Shown here: in pieces, positions 28,096 through 39,412 of the stretch
Layout: each line of letters starts with the position of its first letter
Position numbering within the stretch: position 1 is the first letter of the stretch
From: Achromobacter pestifer
Lineage (GTDB): Bacteria; Pseudomonadota; Gammaproteobacteria; Burkholderiales; Burkholderiaceae_B
DNA: 64,000 nucleotides
Direction: 5' to 3'
NCBI RefSeq assembly: GCF_902859625.1
Contig: NZ_CADIJX010000005.1
Span: forward strand, 186,001-250,000
The notes under the pieces: model-generated
What the model was told of the DNA's origin: nothing
Database searches by the model: none
What the model saw: only the letters and a program-made list of their open reading frames with translations
Program-made: the position numbers and the translations under genes

Positions 28096-28284
28096 GTGAT
28101 CAACCCGAACAACACCATCCGCCTGACCGACGAACTCGAGCGCCAACTGATGCTCCAGGCTATTGAAGAACAATTCCGTCCGCACCCGATGCGGGCGTTG
28201 GCCGCCGGCCTGCGTAAGCTGGCCCACGGCGTGAAGGCCCTGGCTGGCAAGACGAGCGCCAAGAACGCGCACTCCGCTGCCTAA
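28096..28284 (+). CDS. Small conserved-looking basic protein of unknown function
   Basis: 62 residues, starting at GTG 28096 with a good GGAGG site 5 bases upstream. The N-terminal half is acidic/helical (NTIRLTDELERQLMLQAIEE) and the C-terminal half basic and amphipathic (RALAAGLRKLAHGVKALAGK). No family is recognised and no membrane helix is present. The combination of an excellent promoter, a strong ribosome site and three terminator-like hairpins suggests a highly expressed monocistronic gene. The start at GTG is preferred to longer in-frame extensions, which would begin upstream of the promoter. Confidence 0.75.
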   Translation: MINPNNTIRLTDELERQLMLQAIEEQFRPHPMRALAAGLRKLAHGVKALAGKTSAKNAHSAA

Positions 28285-28293
28285 AGACAGGCT

Positions 28294-28382
28294 GGGCCTT
28301 AAGCGCTAAGGCCCGAACGATTTTCCCCTTGGGGGCTGCATAGCCCCTTTTATAGACCCGCCCTTACCGGCGGGTTTTTTTT
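28294..28382 (+). terminator. Triple-hairpin 3' region with intrinsic terminator
   Basis: Three hairpins follow the small gene: GGGCCTTA/TAAGGCCC (28294-28314), GGGGCT/AGCCCC with TTTTAT (28332-28352), and ACCCGCC/GGCGGGT followed by eight T (28356-28382). The last is a textbook Rho-independent terminator; the first two could belong to a stable 3' untranslated region. Confidence 0.8.
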
Positions 28383-28482
28383 CGTCCGGACTTAATGCAT
28401 CGCAACGGAACCGGCGGATCCATCAGAACGCCGGGAGGATACCCCCTCGCCAACGGGCGCCTTTATCGGATAATAGCGACCC

Positions 28483-28998
28483 ATGAACTCGCCCTCCCTA
28501 GACCAGACCCCCAATCGGCTACGCCGGTTCGCCTGCATGATGTACGAAGCCGTGCTGCTGTTCGGCGTGGTGTTCCTGGCGGGCTATCTGCTGGATACGC
28601 TGACCCAGAGCAAGAATGCGCTGGAACTTCGGCCGGCCCGGCAAGCCTGGCTGTTTATCGCGATCGGGGCGTATTTCGTGTTGTGCTGGCGCCGCCGCGG
28701 CCAGACGCTACCCATGAAGACCTGGAACATCCGGCTGGTCGATCGCGACGGCAACACCCCAGCAACCTTCCGCCTGATCCTGCGCTACGTGCTGGTCTGG
28801 CCCCTGGTGCTGGCCGGTGCCGCCGTGGTGTGGGGCGCCGCCAGCCTGACCGGCTGGCCCTCAATGGACATGTTCATCGTCGCCGCGCCCTTCACGATCT
28901 TCATCTGGTCCTGGTTCGACGCCGACGGTCAATTCCTGCATGACCGCATCCTGGGAACTCGGCTGCGCAATGCGCCGCAGCGTCAAAAAGCGCGATAA
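28483..28998 (+). CDS. RDD family membrane protein
   Basis: 171 residues. Features of the RDD family are an early Arg (NRLRRFACMMYEAVLLF) and a conserved Asp in the first membrane segment region, GQTLPMKTWNIRLVDRDG in the middle loop, and FLHDRILGTRL near the C-terminus. Three to four membrane helices are predicted. The family function is poorly defined; some members are linked to ion exchange or stress. It stands alone between the small gene and the DUF2167 gene. Confidence 0.85.
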   Translation: MNSPSLDQTPNRLRRFACMMYEAVLLFGVVFLAGYLLDTLTQSKNALELRPARQAWLFIAIGAYFVLCWRRRGQTLPMKTWNIRLVDRDGNTPATFRLILRYVLVWPLVLAGAAVVWGAASLTGWPSMDMFIVAAPFTIFIWSWFDADGQFLHDRILGTRLRNAPQRQKAR

Positions 28999-29036
28999 GG
29001 CCGCCGCCCCACACAAACAATTACAACCAGCAAAAC

Positions 29037-29058
29037 CATGCGGCGAATTAGCCGCATG
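29037..29058 (+). terminator. 8-bp hairpin after the RDD gene
   Basis: CATGCGGC, loop GAATTA, GCCGCATG, followed by CTTTC. A perfect stem 38 bases after the RDD stop; the weak T-tract leaves its role as terminator uncertain. Confidence 0.45.
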
Positions 29059-29127
29059 CTTTCAGAAAGTTGAAAGTCGCCCGCAAAGACAATGAGGCCC
29101 CTTTAAACAGACGCCTCCGGACTCATC

Positions 29128-30036
29128 ATGCGCGCTTTCCTTTCCCGACTGTCGCTGGCTACCGCCAGCGCGCTGTTCTTCCTGCCCATGGGCGCTTCGG
29201 CCCAAAATGCATCGGCTCAGCAGGAAATCGAATCCGCAACGAAAGCCGCTTTTGCCGCCGCCCAGCAGGGGCCGGCCGATGTGAAACTGGGCGAGCAGGC
29301 GGTCGTGCATCTGCCTCAGAACATGTTCTTCGTCCCGCGCTTCCAGGCCGAACGGCTGATGCAAGCCTATGGCAACGGCAAGGACTCCTCGCTGCTGGGT
29401 GTCGTGATGCCCAAGAGCGACGAGGAAGACTGGGTCATCACCGTCAACTTCGACAAAGCCGGCTACATCAAGGACGACGACGCCAAGAACTGGGACGTCA
29501 AGGAACTGCTGGACAGCCTGCGCGAAGGCACCGAACAGTCCAATGAGGAACGCAAGAAGCGCGGCTTTCCTGAACTGACCGTGGACAGCTGGGTCGAGGC
29601 GCCCAAGTACGACAGCAACTCGCAGCGCCTGGTCTGGTCGGTGGCGGCCAAGCATAAAGGCGCCGGCGCGGAAGAAGACCCCACCGTCAACTACAACACC
29701 TACGCGCTGGGCCGTGACGGCTACATCACGCTGGACCTGATCACCCAGCAAAGCCTGGTGCCCAAGGACAAGACCGCCGTGCTGGCGCTGCTGGACAACC
29801 TGAACTACGTGGACGGCAAGCGCTACGCGGACTTCAACTCGTCGACCGACAAGGTGGCGGAATACGGATTGGCCGCGCTGGTGGCCGGCGTGGCCGCCAA
29901 GAAGTTGGGGCTGTTCGCCGTCATCGCCGCCTTCCTGGCCAAGTTTGCCAAGGTCGGCATCCTGGCCGCGGCCGCCCTGGGGGGTGGATTGTGGAAGCGC
30001 CTGCGCGGCAAGAAGGCCGACCCGCAACAACCCTGA
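29128..30036 (+). CDS. DUF2167 family membrane protein with signal peptide
   Basis: 302 residues. A signal peptide (MRAFLSRLSLATASALFFLP, cleavage likely after GASA near residue 25) leads into a periplasmic domain with DUF2167-like segments: LPQNMFFVPRFQAERLM, LGVVMPKSDEEDWVITVNFD, GYIKDDDAKNWDVKELLDSL, and WSVAAKHKG. Near the C-terminus is a hydrophobic stretch (about 255-290, LFAVIAAFLAKFAKVGILAA), ending in a basic tail (KRLRGKKADPQQ). The function of the family is not established. It is monocistronic in appearance, with a perfect 9-bp hairpin just after the stop (30052-30073). Confidence 0.82.
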   Translation: MRAFLSRLSLATASALFFLPMGASAQNASAQQEIESATKAAFAAAQQGPADVKLGEQAVVHLPQNMFFVPRFQAERLMQAYGNGKDSSLLGVVMPKSDEEDWVITVNFDKAGYIKDDDAKNWDVKELLDSLREGTEQSNEERKKRGFPELTVDSWVEAPKYDSNSQRLVWSVAAKHKGAGAEEDPTVNYNTYALGRDGYITLDLITQQSLVPKDKTAVLALLDNLNYVDGKRYADFNSSTDKVAEYGLAALVAGVAAKKLGLFAVIAAFLAKFAKVGILAAAALGGGLWKRLRGKKADPQQP

Positions 30037-30077
30037 AGCACTCCTCGTGACGGCGGCGCCACACGGCGCCGCCTGAC

Positions 30078-30121
30078 CGTCACAACAGCGTCACGGATTC
30101 TTCATACGCCCGTCATCGCCG
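30078..30121 (+). promoter_or_regulatory. Candidate Pho box: four 11-bp-spaced direct repeats
   Basis: Units start at 30078, 30089, 30100 and 30111 and read CGTCACAACAG, CGTCACGGATT, CTTCATACGCC and CGTCATCGCCG. PhoB sites are 11-bp direct repeats of CTGTCAT followed by an AT-rich tail; the conserved half (C-G/T-TCAY) and exact 11-bp phasing match, while the tails are more GC-rich than in E. coli. The array ends 20 bases before the phosphoesterase start. Confidence 0.5.
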
Positions 30122-30140
30122 AATGATTTCATTCTGAGGC

Positions 30141-31013
30141 ATGACGACAGCCCATAGGGAAGCGACCGTGAACGAAATCCGACCCGCGCACTGGCGTGCT
30201 CTCTGGATTTCCGATATTCACCTGGGCACTGCCGGGTGCAAAGCGGAATTCCTGCTCGATTTCCTGGACCATAACGATTCGGACACCTTGTACTTGGTGG
30301 GCGATATCGTGGACGGCTGGCAGCTGCGCAAGCATTGGCACTGGCCCCGGGCACACAACGACGTCATCCAGCGCATCCTGCGCAAGGCGCGCAATGGCAC
30401 GCGGGTGGTCTTCATCCCCGGCAACCATGACGAATTCGCCCGCGAATTCGCGGGCTATGCGTTCGGCGATATTGAAATCCTGGATGAAGACGTCCACGTC
30501 ACGGCCAAGGGCCTGCGCCTGCTGGTGCTGCACGGCGACCAATTCGATGGCGTGATCCAGCACAGCCGATGGCTCGCCCACCTGGGCGACGGGCTGTACC
30601 AGTTGGCGCTCTGGATCAACCACCACTTCAACCGGCTGCGCCACCGCTTGGGGATGCACTACTGGTCGCTGTCGCAATACCTGAAGCACAAGGTCAAGAA
30701 CGCGGTGTCCTTCATTACGGACTTTGAAGAGGCGCTGGCGGGCGAGGCTCGCCGCCGCGGTCTGGACGGCGTGGTCTGCGGCCATATCCACAAGGCCGAA
30801 CTGCGCGACGTGGGCGGCATCCTCTACTGCAACGATGGCGATTGGGTGGAAAGCCTGTCCGCCCTGGCGGAAACCCATGACGGCCAGCTCCAGCTGCTGG
30901 ACTGGGCCGCCATCCAGGCCGAAAGGCAGGCGGACCCCGCTGCCCGCCCCCCGCGTTCGCTGTCCTTGCCCGCCCTGCCGTCCGCGTTGCGCCGTCAAAG
31001 CAAACACCCGTGA
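30141..31013 (+). CDS. COG2908 metallophosphoesterase (LpxH-like; possible PlcP-type phospholipase)
   Basis: 290 residues. Metal-binding motifs of calcineurin-like phosphoesterases are complete: ISDIHLGT (about residue 19), YLVGDIVDGW, FIPGNHDEF, VLHGDQFDG and VCGHIHKAE. The GTxGCKAEFLLDFL and NHHFNRLRHRLG segments are typical of the COG2908 family that includes UDP-2,3-diacylglucosamine hydrolase (LpxH) and the phosphate-regulated phospholipase C PlcP of Sinorhizobium. LpxH itself is usually shorter (about 240 residues), so PlcP-like action on phospholipid head groups is a real alternative. A Pho-box-like array lies upstream. GTG 30168 with AGGGAAGC before it is an alternative start. Confidence 0.82.
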   Translation: MTTAHREATVNEIRPAHWRALWISDIHLGTAGCKAEFLLDFLDHNDSDTLYLVGDIVDGWQLRKHWHWPRAHNDVIQRILRKARNGTRVVFIPGNHDEFAREFAGYAFGDIEILDEDVHVTAKGLRLLVLHGDQFDGVIQHSRWLAHLGDGLYQLALWINHHFNRLRHRLGMHYWSLSQYLKHKVKNAVSFITDFEEALAGEARRRGLDGVVCGHIHKAELRDVGGILYCNDGDWVESLSALAETHDGQLQLLDWAAIQAERQADPAARPPRSLSLPALPSALRRQSKHP

Positions 31014-31142
31014 TAACCCGTATGCGTCCCCATTACGCAACGGGGATATTGCAGTTCACGGCCCTCTAGGTCATGCTTGCATCTGAGGCAACGGGCGAGT
31101 TGGCCCGTTCACGCAGCTGCAACATGCTTACAACATAGGGCC

Positions 31143-32882
31143 ATGAACGACCAATATCAGGCGCTCTACCAATCCTTCCGCTGGCTGGTACCCACTCAGT
31201 TCAACATTGCGGATGCGTGCTGCCATCGCTGGGCATCCAGTAGTCCGGATGCGCGGCGCATTGCCATCTACTACGAAGATGAGTCCGGCAACCGCGAGGT
31301 CTGGACCTACGCCCGACTGGCTGAGGCCGTCAATCAGCTAGCCAACGGGCTGGTGAAAATGGGTGTGGGCCGCGGCGATCGGGTCGGTGTCGTTTTGGGG
31401 CAACGCCCCGAAACCGTCGTCGCCCACATGGCCATCTACACGGTTGGCGGCGTGGTGCTGCCCCTGTCCGCCTTATTCGGCCCCGAGGCCCTGGAAAGCC
31501 GTCTGCGCGACTCCGAAACCCGAGTCGCCATCGTGGACCACGCCTCCAGCGCCAATCTGCTGGCCGTCAGCGACAACTGCCCCAACCTACAGCAGATCAT
31601 CGGCATCGGTTTTGCCGATGAGCGCGTGCTGCCCTGGCGCAGCCTGCTGGCCCGCCAACCCAGCGAATTCAAGGCCATCCCGACGCGCTCGTCCGACCCC
31701 GCCATCCTGCTGTATACCTCCGGCACCACCGGTGCGCCCAAGGGCGCGTTGCTGCCGCACAGCGTGTTGATTGGCAACTTGCCGGGCTTCGTGGCTTCGC
31801 AGGACTGGTTCCCCAAGCCCGCCGACGTCTTCTGGTCACCGGCCGACTGGGCCTGGACCGGCGGCATCATGGACGCGCTGCTACCTACCCTGTATTTCGG
31901 GCATCCCATCGTGGGCACGCGCGGGCGCTTTTCCGTCGAGCGTGCGTTCGAACTGCTGGAGCGCTATCAGGTCACCAACACCTTCCTGTTCCCCACCGCC
32001 CTGAAGATGATGATGAAGGCGGTACCCGAACCCCGCCATCGCTATCAACTGGCCCTGCGCTCCCTCATGAGTGCAGGCGAAAGCGTGGGCGAAACCGTCT
32101 TTGAATGGTGCCAGACAGCGCTGGGCGTGACGCCCAACGAAATGTTCGGCCAGACGGAAATGAATTATGTCGTGGGCAACAGCCAAAAGCGCTGGCCCGC
32201 CCGGCCCGGTAGCATGGGCCGCCCCTACCCCGGCCATCAGGTCGCGGTGCTGAACGACGACGGCCAGCCTGTCGCCGCCGGCGAAACCGGCGAGATCGCC
32301 GTCAACCGCCTGGATATCCACGGCTTCCCCGACCCCGTGATGTTCCTGGGTTATTGGCGCAACGAAGCCGCCACCCAGGCCAAATTCAAGGGTGACTGGT
32401 GCTTGACGGGTGACTTGGCCAGGTTGGACGCCGACGGCTACCTTTGGTATGCCGGCCGTGCCGATGACGTATTCAAATCGGCGGGCTACCGGATTGGTCC
32501 CGGGGAAATCGAAAGCTGCCTGATCGGGCATCCTGCCGTGGCCAACGCCGCAGTGGTGCCCAAGCCGGACGCCGAACGCGGCGCGCTGGTCAAGGCCTAT
32601 GTGGTGCTGACGCCGGAGTTCGCCCATCGCGACCGCTCGGACGTCATCGAGAATCTCCAGGAACATGTCCGCGAGCGCCTGGCGCCCTACGAATACCCGA
32701 AGGAGATCGAATTCGTCGATGAATTGCCCATGACCACGACCGGTAAGATCCAGCGCCGCATCCTGCGCCTGCGTGAAGAGGAGCGCGCCCGGGCCATCGC
32801 CCCGCCAGCCGACATCGCCCCCGTGGTGACCGTGGTGGTGGACGAGGCCCACGGCGACCCCGAAAAACAACCGGAGACCTGA
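31143..32882 (+). CDS. AMP-forming acyl-CoA synthetase
   Basis: 579 residues of the acyl-adenylate-forming family. Motifs: LLYTSGTTGAPKGALL near residue 190 (P-loop), NEMFGQTEMNYVVGN, GDLARLDADGYLWYAGRADD near 420, and the C-terminal catalytic Lys region TTTGKIQRRILR. The architecture resembles acetyl-/medium-chain acyl-CoA synthetases (AcsA/ACSM) used for short or medium organic acids. ATG 31143 is chosen, as the family N-terminus begins there. A gamma-carbonic anhydrase gene follows after 4 bases, suggesting cotranscription. Confidence 0.88.
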   Translation: MNDQYQALYQSFRWLVPTQFNIADACCHRWASSSPDARRIAIYYEDESGNREVWTYARLAEAVNQLANGLVKMGVGRGDRVGVVLGQRPETVVAHMAIYTVGGVVLPLSALFGPEALESRLRDSETRVAIVDHASSANLLAVSDNCPNLQQIIGIGFADERVLPWRSLLARQPSEFKAIPTRSSDPAILLYTSGTTGAPKGALLPHSVLIGNLPGFVASQDWFPKPADVFWSPADWAWTGGIMDALLPTLYFGHPIVGTRGRFSVERAFELLERYQVTNTFLFPTALKMMMKAVPEPRHRYQLALRSLMSAGESVGETVFEWCQTALGVTPNEMFGQTEMNYVVGNSQKRWPARPGSMGRPYPGHQVAVLNDDGQPVAAGETGEIAVNRLDIHGFPDPVMFLGYWRNEAATQAKFKGDWCLTGDLARLDADGYLWYAGRADDVFKSAGYRIGPGEIESCLIGHPAVANAAVVPKPDAERGALVKAYVVLTPEFAHRDRSDVIENLQEHVRERLAPYEYPKEIEFVDELPMTTTGKIQRRILRLREEERARAIAPPADIAPVVTVVVDEAHGDPEKQPET

Positions 32883-32886
32883 GGCA

Positions 32887-33408
32887 ATGCCCATTTACCA
32901 GCTGGACGACCTGATCCCCCACATCGACCCTGCCGCCTACGTGGCCGACAGCGCCGACATCATCGGCAATGTCACGCTGGAGGCAGGTGTCAGCATTTGG
33001 TCGCACGTGTCGATCCGGGGCGATAACGACGCGATTCTGATCCGCCGTGGCACCAACATCCAGGAATCCAGCGTGCTGCACGTGGACAGCGGCTGTCCCA
33101 TGACGATCGGCCCGAACGTGACGGTTGGCCATCAGGCCATGCTGCACGGCTGTACCATCCATGAAGGCGCCTTGGTCGGCATGCAGGCCATCGTGCTGAA
33201 CAACGCGGTCATCGGGCGCAATTGCCTGATCGGCGCGGGCGCGATCATCCCCGAGGATCGGGTCATTCCCGACAACTCGCTCGTGATCGGCATCGGCAAG
33301 ATCGTGCGCGAACTCTCGGAAGAGGAAATCGCCAATCTGCACAAAAATACCGCCCATTACGTGGCGCGGGGCCAACATTACAAGACAGCCCTGAAACGGC
33401 TGGCCTGA
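32887..33408 (+). CDS. Gamma-carbonic anhydrase-like hexapeptide-repeat protein
   Basis: 173 residues forming a left-handed beta-helix: repeated hexapeptides such as VADSADIIGNVTLEAGVSIW and the zinc-site histidines in HVDSG and VGHQAMLHGCTI. The first metal His and the two later ones in GHxxxxH are present. Homologues (YrdA, PaaY, CaiE) bind zinc, and some hydrate CO2 or hydrolyse thioesters. Being 4 bases after an acyl-CoA synthetase, a thioesterase-like role (as reported for PaaY) is possible. A 9-bp hairpin (33430-33450) follows. Confidence 0.88.
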   Translation: MPIYQLDDLIPHIDPAAYVADSADIIGNVTLEAGVSIWSHVSIRGDNDAILIRRGTNIQESSVLHVDSGCPMTIGPNVTVGHQAMLHGCTIHEGALVGMQAIVLNNAVIGRNCLIGAGAIIPEDRVIPDNSLVIGIGKIVRELSEEEIANLHKNTAHYVARGQHYKTALKRLA

Positions 33409-33481
33409 GCGCCCCCGGGAGCCGCCGAACCCCCTGCTGCCAGCAGGGGGAATCTGGCGCCTGATCGGCTAACATTCCGCT

Positions 33482-34411
33482 ATGACCGATCAGCTCAAAA
33501 AATACCTTACCGAAGACCGCAGCGTCCGCATTCAGTCGGTGCGCCTGGATTCGACCTGGAAGGCCGTCCAGGCCAACCATGACTACCCGCCCGCCATCAC
33601 CCACCTGTTGGGCGAACTGGTGGCCGCGTCCACCCTGCTTGCCGCCAACATCAAGTTCGAGGGTTCGCTGGTGTTGCAGATCCAGGGCGACGGCCCCATC
33701 GCCCTGCTGGTGGTGGAATGCCGTTCCGACCTGAGCCTGCGTGCCACCGTCAAAGTGCGCGAAGACCATGAGGTGCCCACCGACGGCACCATGCAAAGCC
33801 TGTTGAACCCGGGCGGCAACGGCCGTTTCATCGTGGTGCTGGATCCGCAGCGCAAGCTGCCGGGCCAGCAAGCCTACCAGGGCATCGTGCCGCTGGAAGG
33901 CGAAACGGTGGCCGAAGCCTTGCAACACTACATGAAAGCGTCCGAACAACTGGACACCCGCCTGTGGCTGGCAGCCGATGCAGACCGCGCCGCCGGCATG
34001 CTGATCCAGCGCCTGCCGTTCCATGGCGGCACGGACGCGCCGCTGCTGACCGAGCAGACCGCCGCCGAGACCTGGGACCGCACCAACGCGCTGGCCAGCA
34101 CCCTCAAGCGTGAGGAACTGCTGGAAGCCGAGATCGACACCCTGATCCACCGCCTGTTCTGGGAAGACACCCTGATAGCGTTTGATCCGGTGACGGTGAG
34201 CTGGCATTGCCCTTGCACCCGCGAGCGCGTAGCCAGCATGCTGCGGTCGTTGGGTGAAGAGGAAGTCAACAGCGTCCTGGCCGAACGCGGCCAGGTGGAC
34301 GTGTCCTGCGATTTCTGCGGCAAGCCCTACAAGTTCGATGCCGTGGACTGCGCGTCGCTGTTCGCACCGAACCAGCCCCCCGCGGACGACACCCCTCCGA
34401 CGGTGCACTGA
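33482..34411 (+). CDS. hslO: Redox-regulated chaperone Hsp33
   Basis: 309 residues. The redox zinc switch is present near the C-terminus: WHCPC about 30 residues before CDFCGKPYKFD. The N-terminal domain shows the family start (VRIQSVRLDSTWKAVQANHD) and LLGELVAASTLLAANIKFEG. Under oxidative plus heat stress the cysteines form disulfides, zinc leaves and the protein becomes an ATP-independent holdase. A terminator-like hairpin (GCGTCCC/GGGACGC, 34419-34439) follows. Confidence 0.95.
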   Translation: MTDQLKKYLTEDRSVRIQSVRLDSTWKAVQANHDYPPAITHLLGELVAASTLLAANIKFEGSLVLQIQGDGPIALLVVECRSDLSLRATVKVREDHEVPTDGTMQSLLNPGGNGRFIVVLDPQRKLPGQQAYQGIVPLEGETVAEALQHYMKASEQLDTRLWLAADADRAAGMLIQRLPFHGGTDAPLLTEQTAAETWDRTNALASTLKREELLEAEIDTLIHRLFWEDTLIAFDPVTVSWHCPCTRERVASMLRSLGEEEVNSVLAERGQVDVSCDFCGKPYKFDAVDCASLFAPNQPPADDTPPTVH

Positions 34412-34418
34412 TTTCCTG

Positions 34419-34442
34419 GCGTCCCGCGCGCCGGGACGCTTT
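34419..34442 (+). terminator. Hairpin terminator after hslO
   Basis: GCGTCCC, loop GCGCGCC, GGGACGC followed by TTTC. The short T-run makes it a moderate candidate, 8 bases after the stop codon. Confidence 0.55.
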
Positions 34443-34476
34443 CATCCCTTCGGATTGTCCGCATCGACAGGCGGGC

Positions 34477-35232
34477 ATGCCCGCGCCACACTGCGCAGCC
34501 ATGACCGCCTTTTTCTTTGCCCTGCCCCGACAGCATGGCGCTGCCGCCATCGAATTTGCCGTGGCGGGCGCCTTTGTGATGCTGCTGGGCATGCTGGGAA
34601 TTGAAGCCGCCCGCTGGCAGGCCGTGCGCCAGATGACGCATTTGGCGCTGATCGAAGCCGCCCGTGCAGGCGCGACCAGTCATGGCAATCCCACCCGCAT
34701 GCGGCAGGCTTTTCAGCAGGGCTTGCTACCGCTGCATGCAGGCGCAGGAGGCGAAGCCGCTGCTCGGCGCCGGCAGTTGCAGGTTCAGGACAAGGTGACC
34801 ACGCTGACAGGCCTGACCCCATGGCGCATCGAGGTGCTGCGGCCTGACGCCCGTGCGTTCCGCGAACACGCCCGCCCCGGCCTGACGGTAGCGGCCGCGC
34901 CGGGCTTGCGCCTGATCGACAATGACTATCAGGATTTGCAGCATGCGCGCCGGCCCGCCCCACCAGGGGGATCAAGCATCTTCGATGCCAATACATTGCA
35001 ATTGCGCCTGACCTACCTGCATGAACCGCTCTGGCCGCCCATGCGCGCGCTGCTGTCGCTACTGGGACGCGACGACGCCAGCTACGCGGGCGTGGCCCGG
35101 ACGCAAGGCTTGCTGCCGATTCGGGTGGAACTGGAAATGGAGATGCACTCGCACCCGGCCGATTGGGCGGCCAAGAGGCCCTACCCGGCGGGCGTGGTGT
35201 ACGGCGCATGCCGTGACGCCCACTGCGGCTGA
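34477..35232 (+). CDS. TadE/TadG-like pilus-associated membrane protein
   Basis: 251 residues, or 243 if ATG 34501 is used. A short N-terminal segment precedes a TadE-type region with the characteristic GAAAIEFAVAGAFVMLLGML (the Glu follows a prepilin-like GAAAIEF motif) and one membrane helix at about 20-40. The rest is a periplasmic domain of unknown fold. TadE proteins are minor pseudopilins of tight-adherence pili, yet no tad or type II secretion genes are near, so this is an orphan. It is convergent with ftsB. Confidence 0.7.
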   Translation: MPAPHCAAMTAFFFALPRQHGAAAIEFAVAGAFVMLLGMLGIEAARWQAVRQMTHLALIEAARAGATSHGNPTRMRQAFQQGLLPLHAGAGGEAAARRRQLQVQDKVTTLTGLTPWRIEVLRPDARAFREHARPGLTVAAAPGLRLIDNDYQDLQHARRPAPPGGSSIFDANTLQLRLTYLHEPLWPPMRALLSLLGRDDASYAGVARTQGLLPIRVELEMEMHSHPADWAAKRPYPAGVVYGACRDAHCG

Positions 35233-35239
35233 GAAAACC

Positions 35240-35671
35240 TCAGTGCCGGGGCGTGGCGTTGCCTGCCGGATTGGCGGGCTTGGGCGCGGGCGTGGCGGCC
35301 CGGTTGGCGGGAGGCTTGGCAGCCGGTGCGCTGGCGCGCGTGGAAATTGCCGGTGCGGGGTCGGTTGTCAACGACGCACCCGCAGCGGGCGGTTGCGTGT
35401 TCTGCGGCAGAATGTGAACGAACACTTCACCCTCGCGCATCATGCCAAGTTCACCGCGAGCGCGCTCTTCGATGGCGCCAGTGCCACCTTCAAGATCGCG
35501 CACTTCAGCCTCCAGCGCCGCATTGCGCGCGCGCAGGCCTTCATTGGTCTCGCGTTGCTCCGCCACTTGGCGTTGCAGATCCCAGACCTTGAACCAGCCG
35601 CCCTTACCCAGCCACAGCGGGTATTGGATCAAGCCTACCAGCACGAACAGCACCAGGAACAACAGGCGCAT
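35240..35671 (-). CDS. ftsB: Cell division protein FtsB with Pro/Ala-rich tail
   Basis: 143 residues. The N-terminal [20 protein letters not shown] membrane helix, LGKGGW and the coiled coil (about 30-65, [20 protein letters not shown]) are FtsB hallmarks, followed by [17 protein letters not shown]. FtsB joins FtsL and FtsQ at the septum. E. coli FtsB is about 103 residues; here the last 45 residues are a Pro/Ala/Thr-rich tail, likely disordered in the periplasm. It is the last gene of the pyrG-eno-ftsB run, 71 bases after eno. Confidence 0.92.
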   Translation of the reverse strand: MRLLFLVLFVLVGLIQYPLWLGKGGWFKVWDLQRQVAEQRETNEGLRARNAALEAEVRDLEGGTGAIEERARGELGMMREGEVFVHILPQNTQPPAAGASLTTDPAPAISTRASAPAAKPPANRAATPAPKPANPAGNATPRH

Positions 35672-35742
35672 ACGCGAGAACCCTCAGAGCAGTCGTGGCG
35701 CGGATGCGGCCACGGCGCCAAGCGCCGTGGCCGCGCTTCCCA

Positions 35743-37318
<1,576 letters not shown>

Positions 37319-37352
37319 GGGGTTCCTTCGGAGCAGTTGCGTTGGTTGGTAT

Positions 37353-37537
37353 CTATGCCGGACACATGGCGCCGGATACGGCAACGCCGCCAGTGTCGCG
37401 CAAGGCGGCATGGCGACGCATATCCGATGCTAATTGGTTGTATCCGAAAGCAGCGCCGCCGTACAGGCCGGCGCAGCTGGGGGACAGGCCCGCGGCCCCG
37501 AGGATCCGCTTACGGAACTCGAGACCACGGACGCGCA

Positions 37538-37538
<1 letters not shown>
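37353..37538 (-). pseudogene. Apparent kdsA remnant between pyrG and the DUF1330 gene
   Basis: A 61-codon frame starts with an ATGA overlap on the pyrG stop. Its C-terminal half reads GAAFGYNQLASDMRRHAAL and RDTGGVAV, which by memory aligns with the KdsA segment [23 protein letters not shown]. About 24 positions align with roughly 60 percent identity; the flanking KdsA parts are missing. Codons include TTA and ATA-like forms unusual for this genome. KdsA (Kdo-8-phosphate synthase) normally lies between pyrG and eno in many betaproteobacteria, so a decayed copy is the simplest reading. A real small protein is the alternative. Confidence 0.5.
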
Positions 37539-39235
<1,697 letters not shown>

Positions 39236-39412
39236 TTATAGCCGGGAGGCGGAAGTTATTTGGGTTTTCCCCTAGCGATGACGAGTAACATTTGGCAGCA
39301 CTCGAAACGCCTTGACGGCAAGCGCATTGCGCGGCGCGGCGCGGCGCCGTGCTATGTTCGATCCCTATTTTTTTGACTGCGGTTTTTTCTCAACACTCCC
39401 CGCCCGCCGCCG

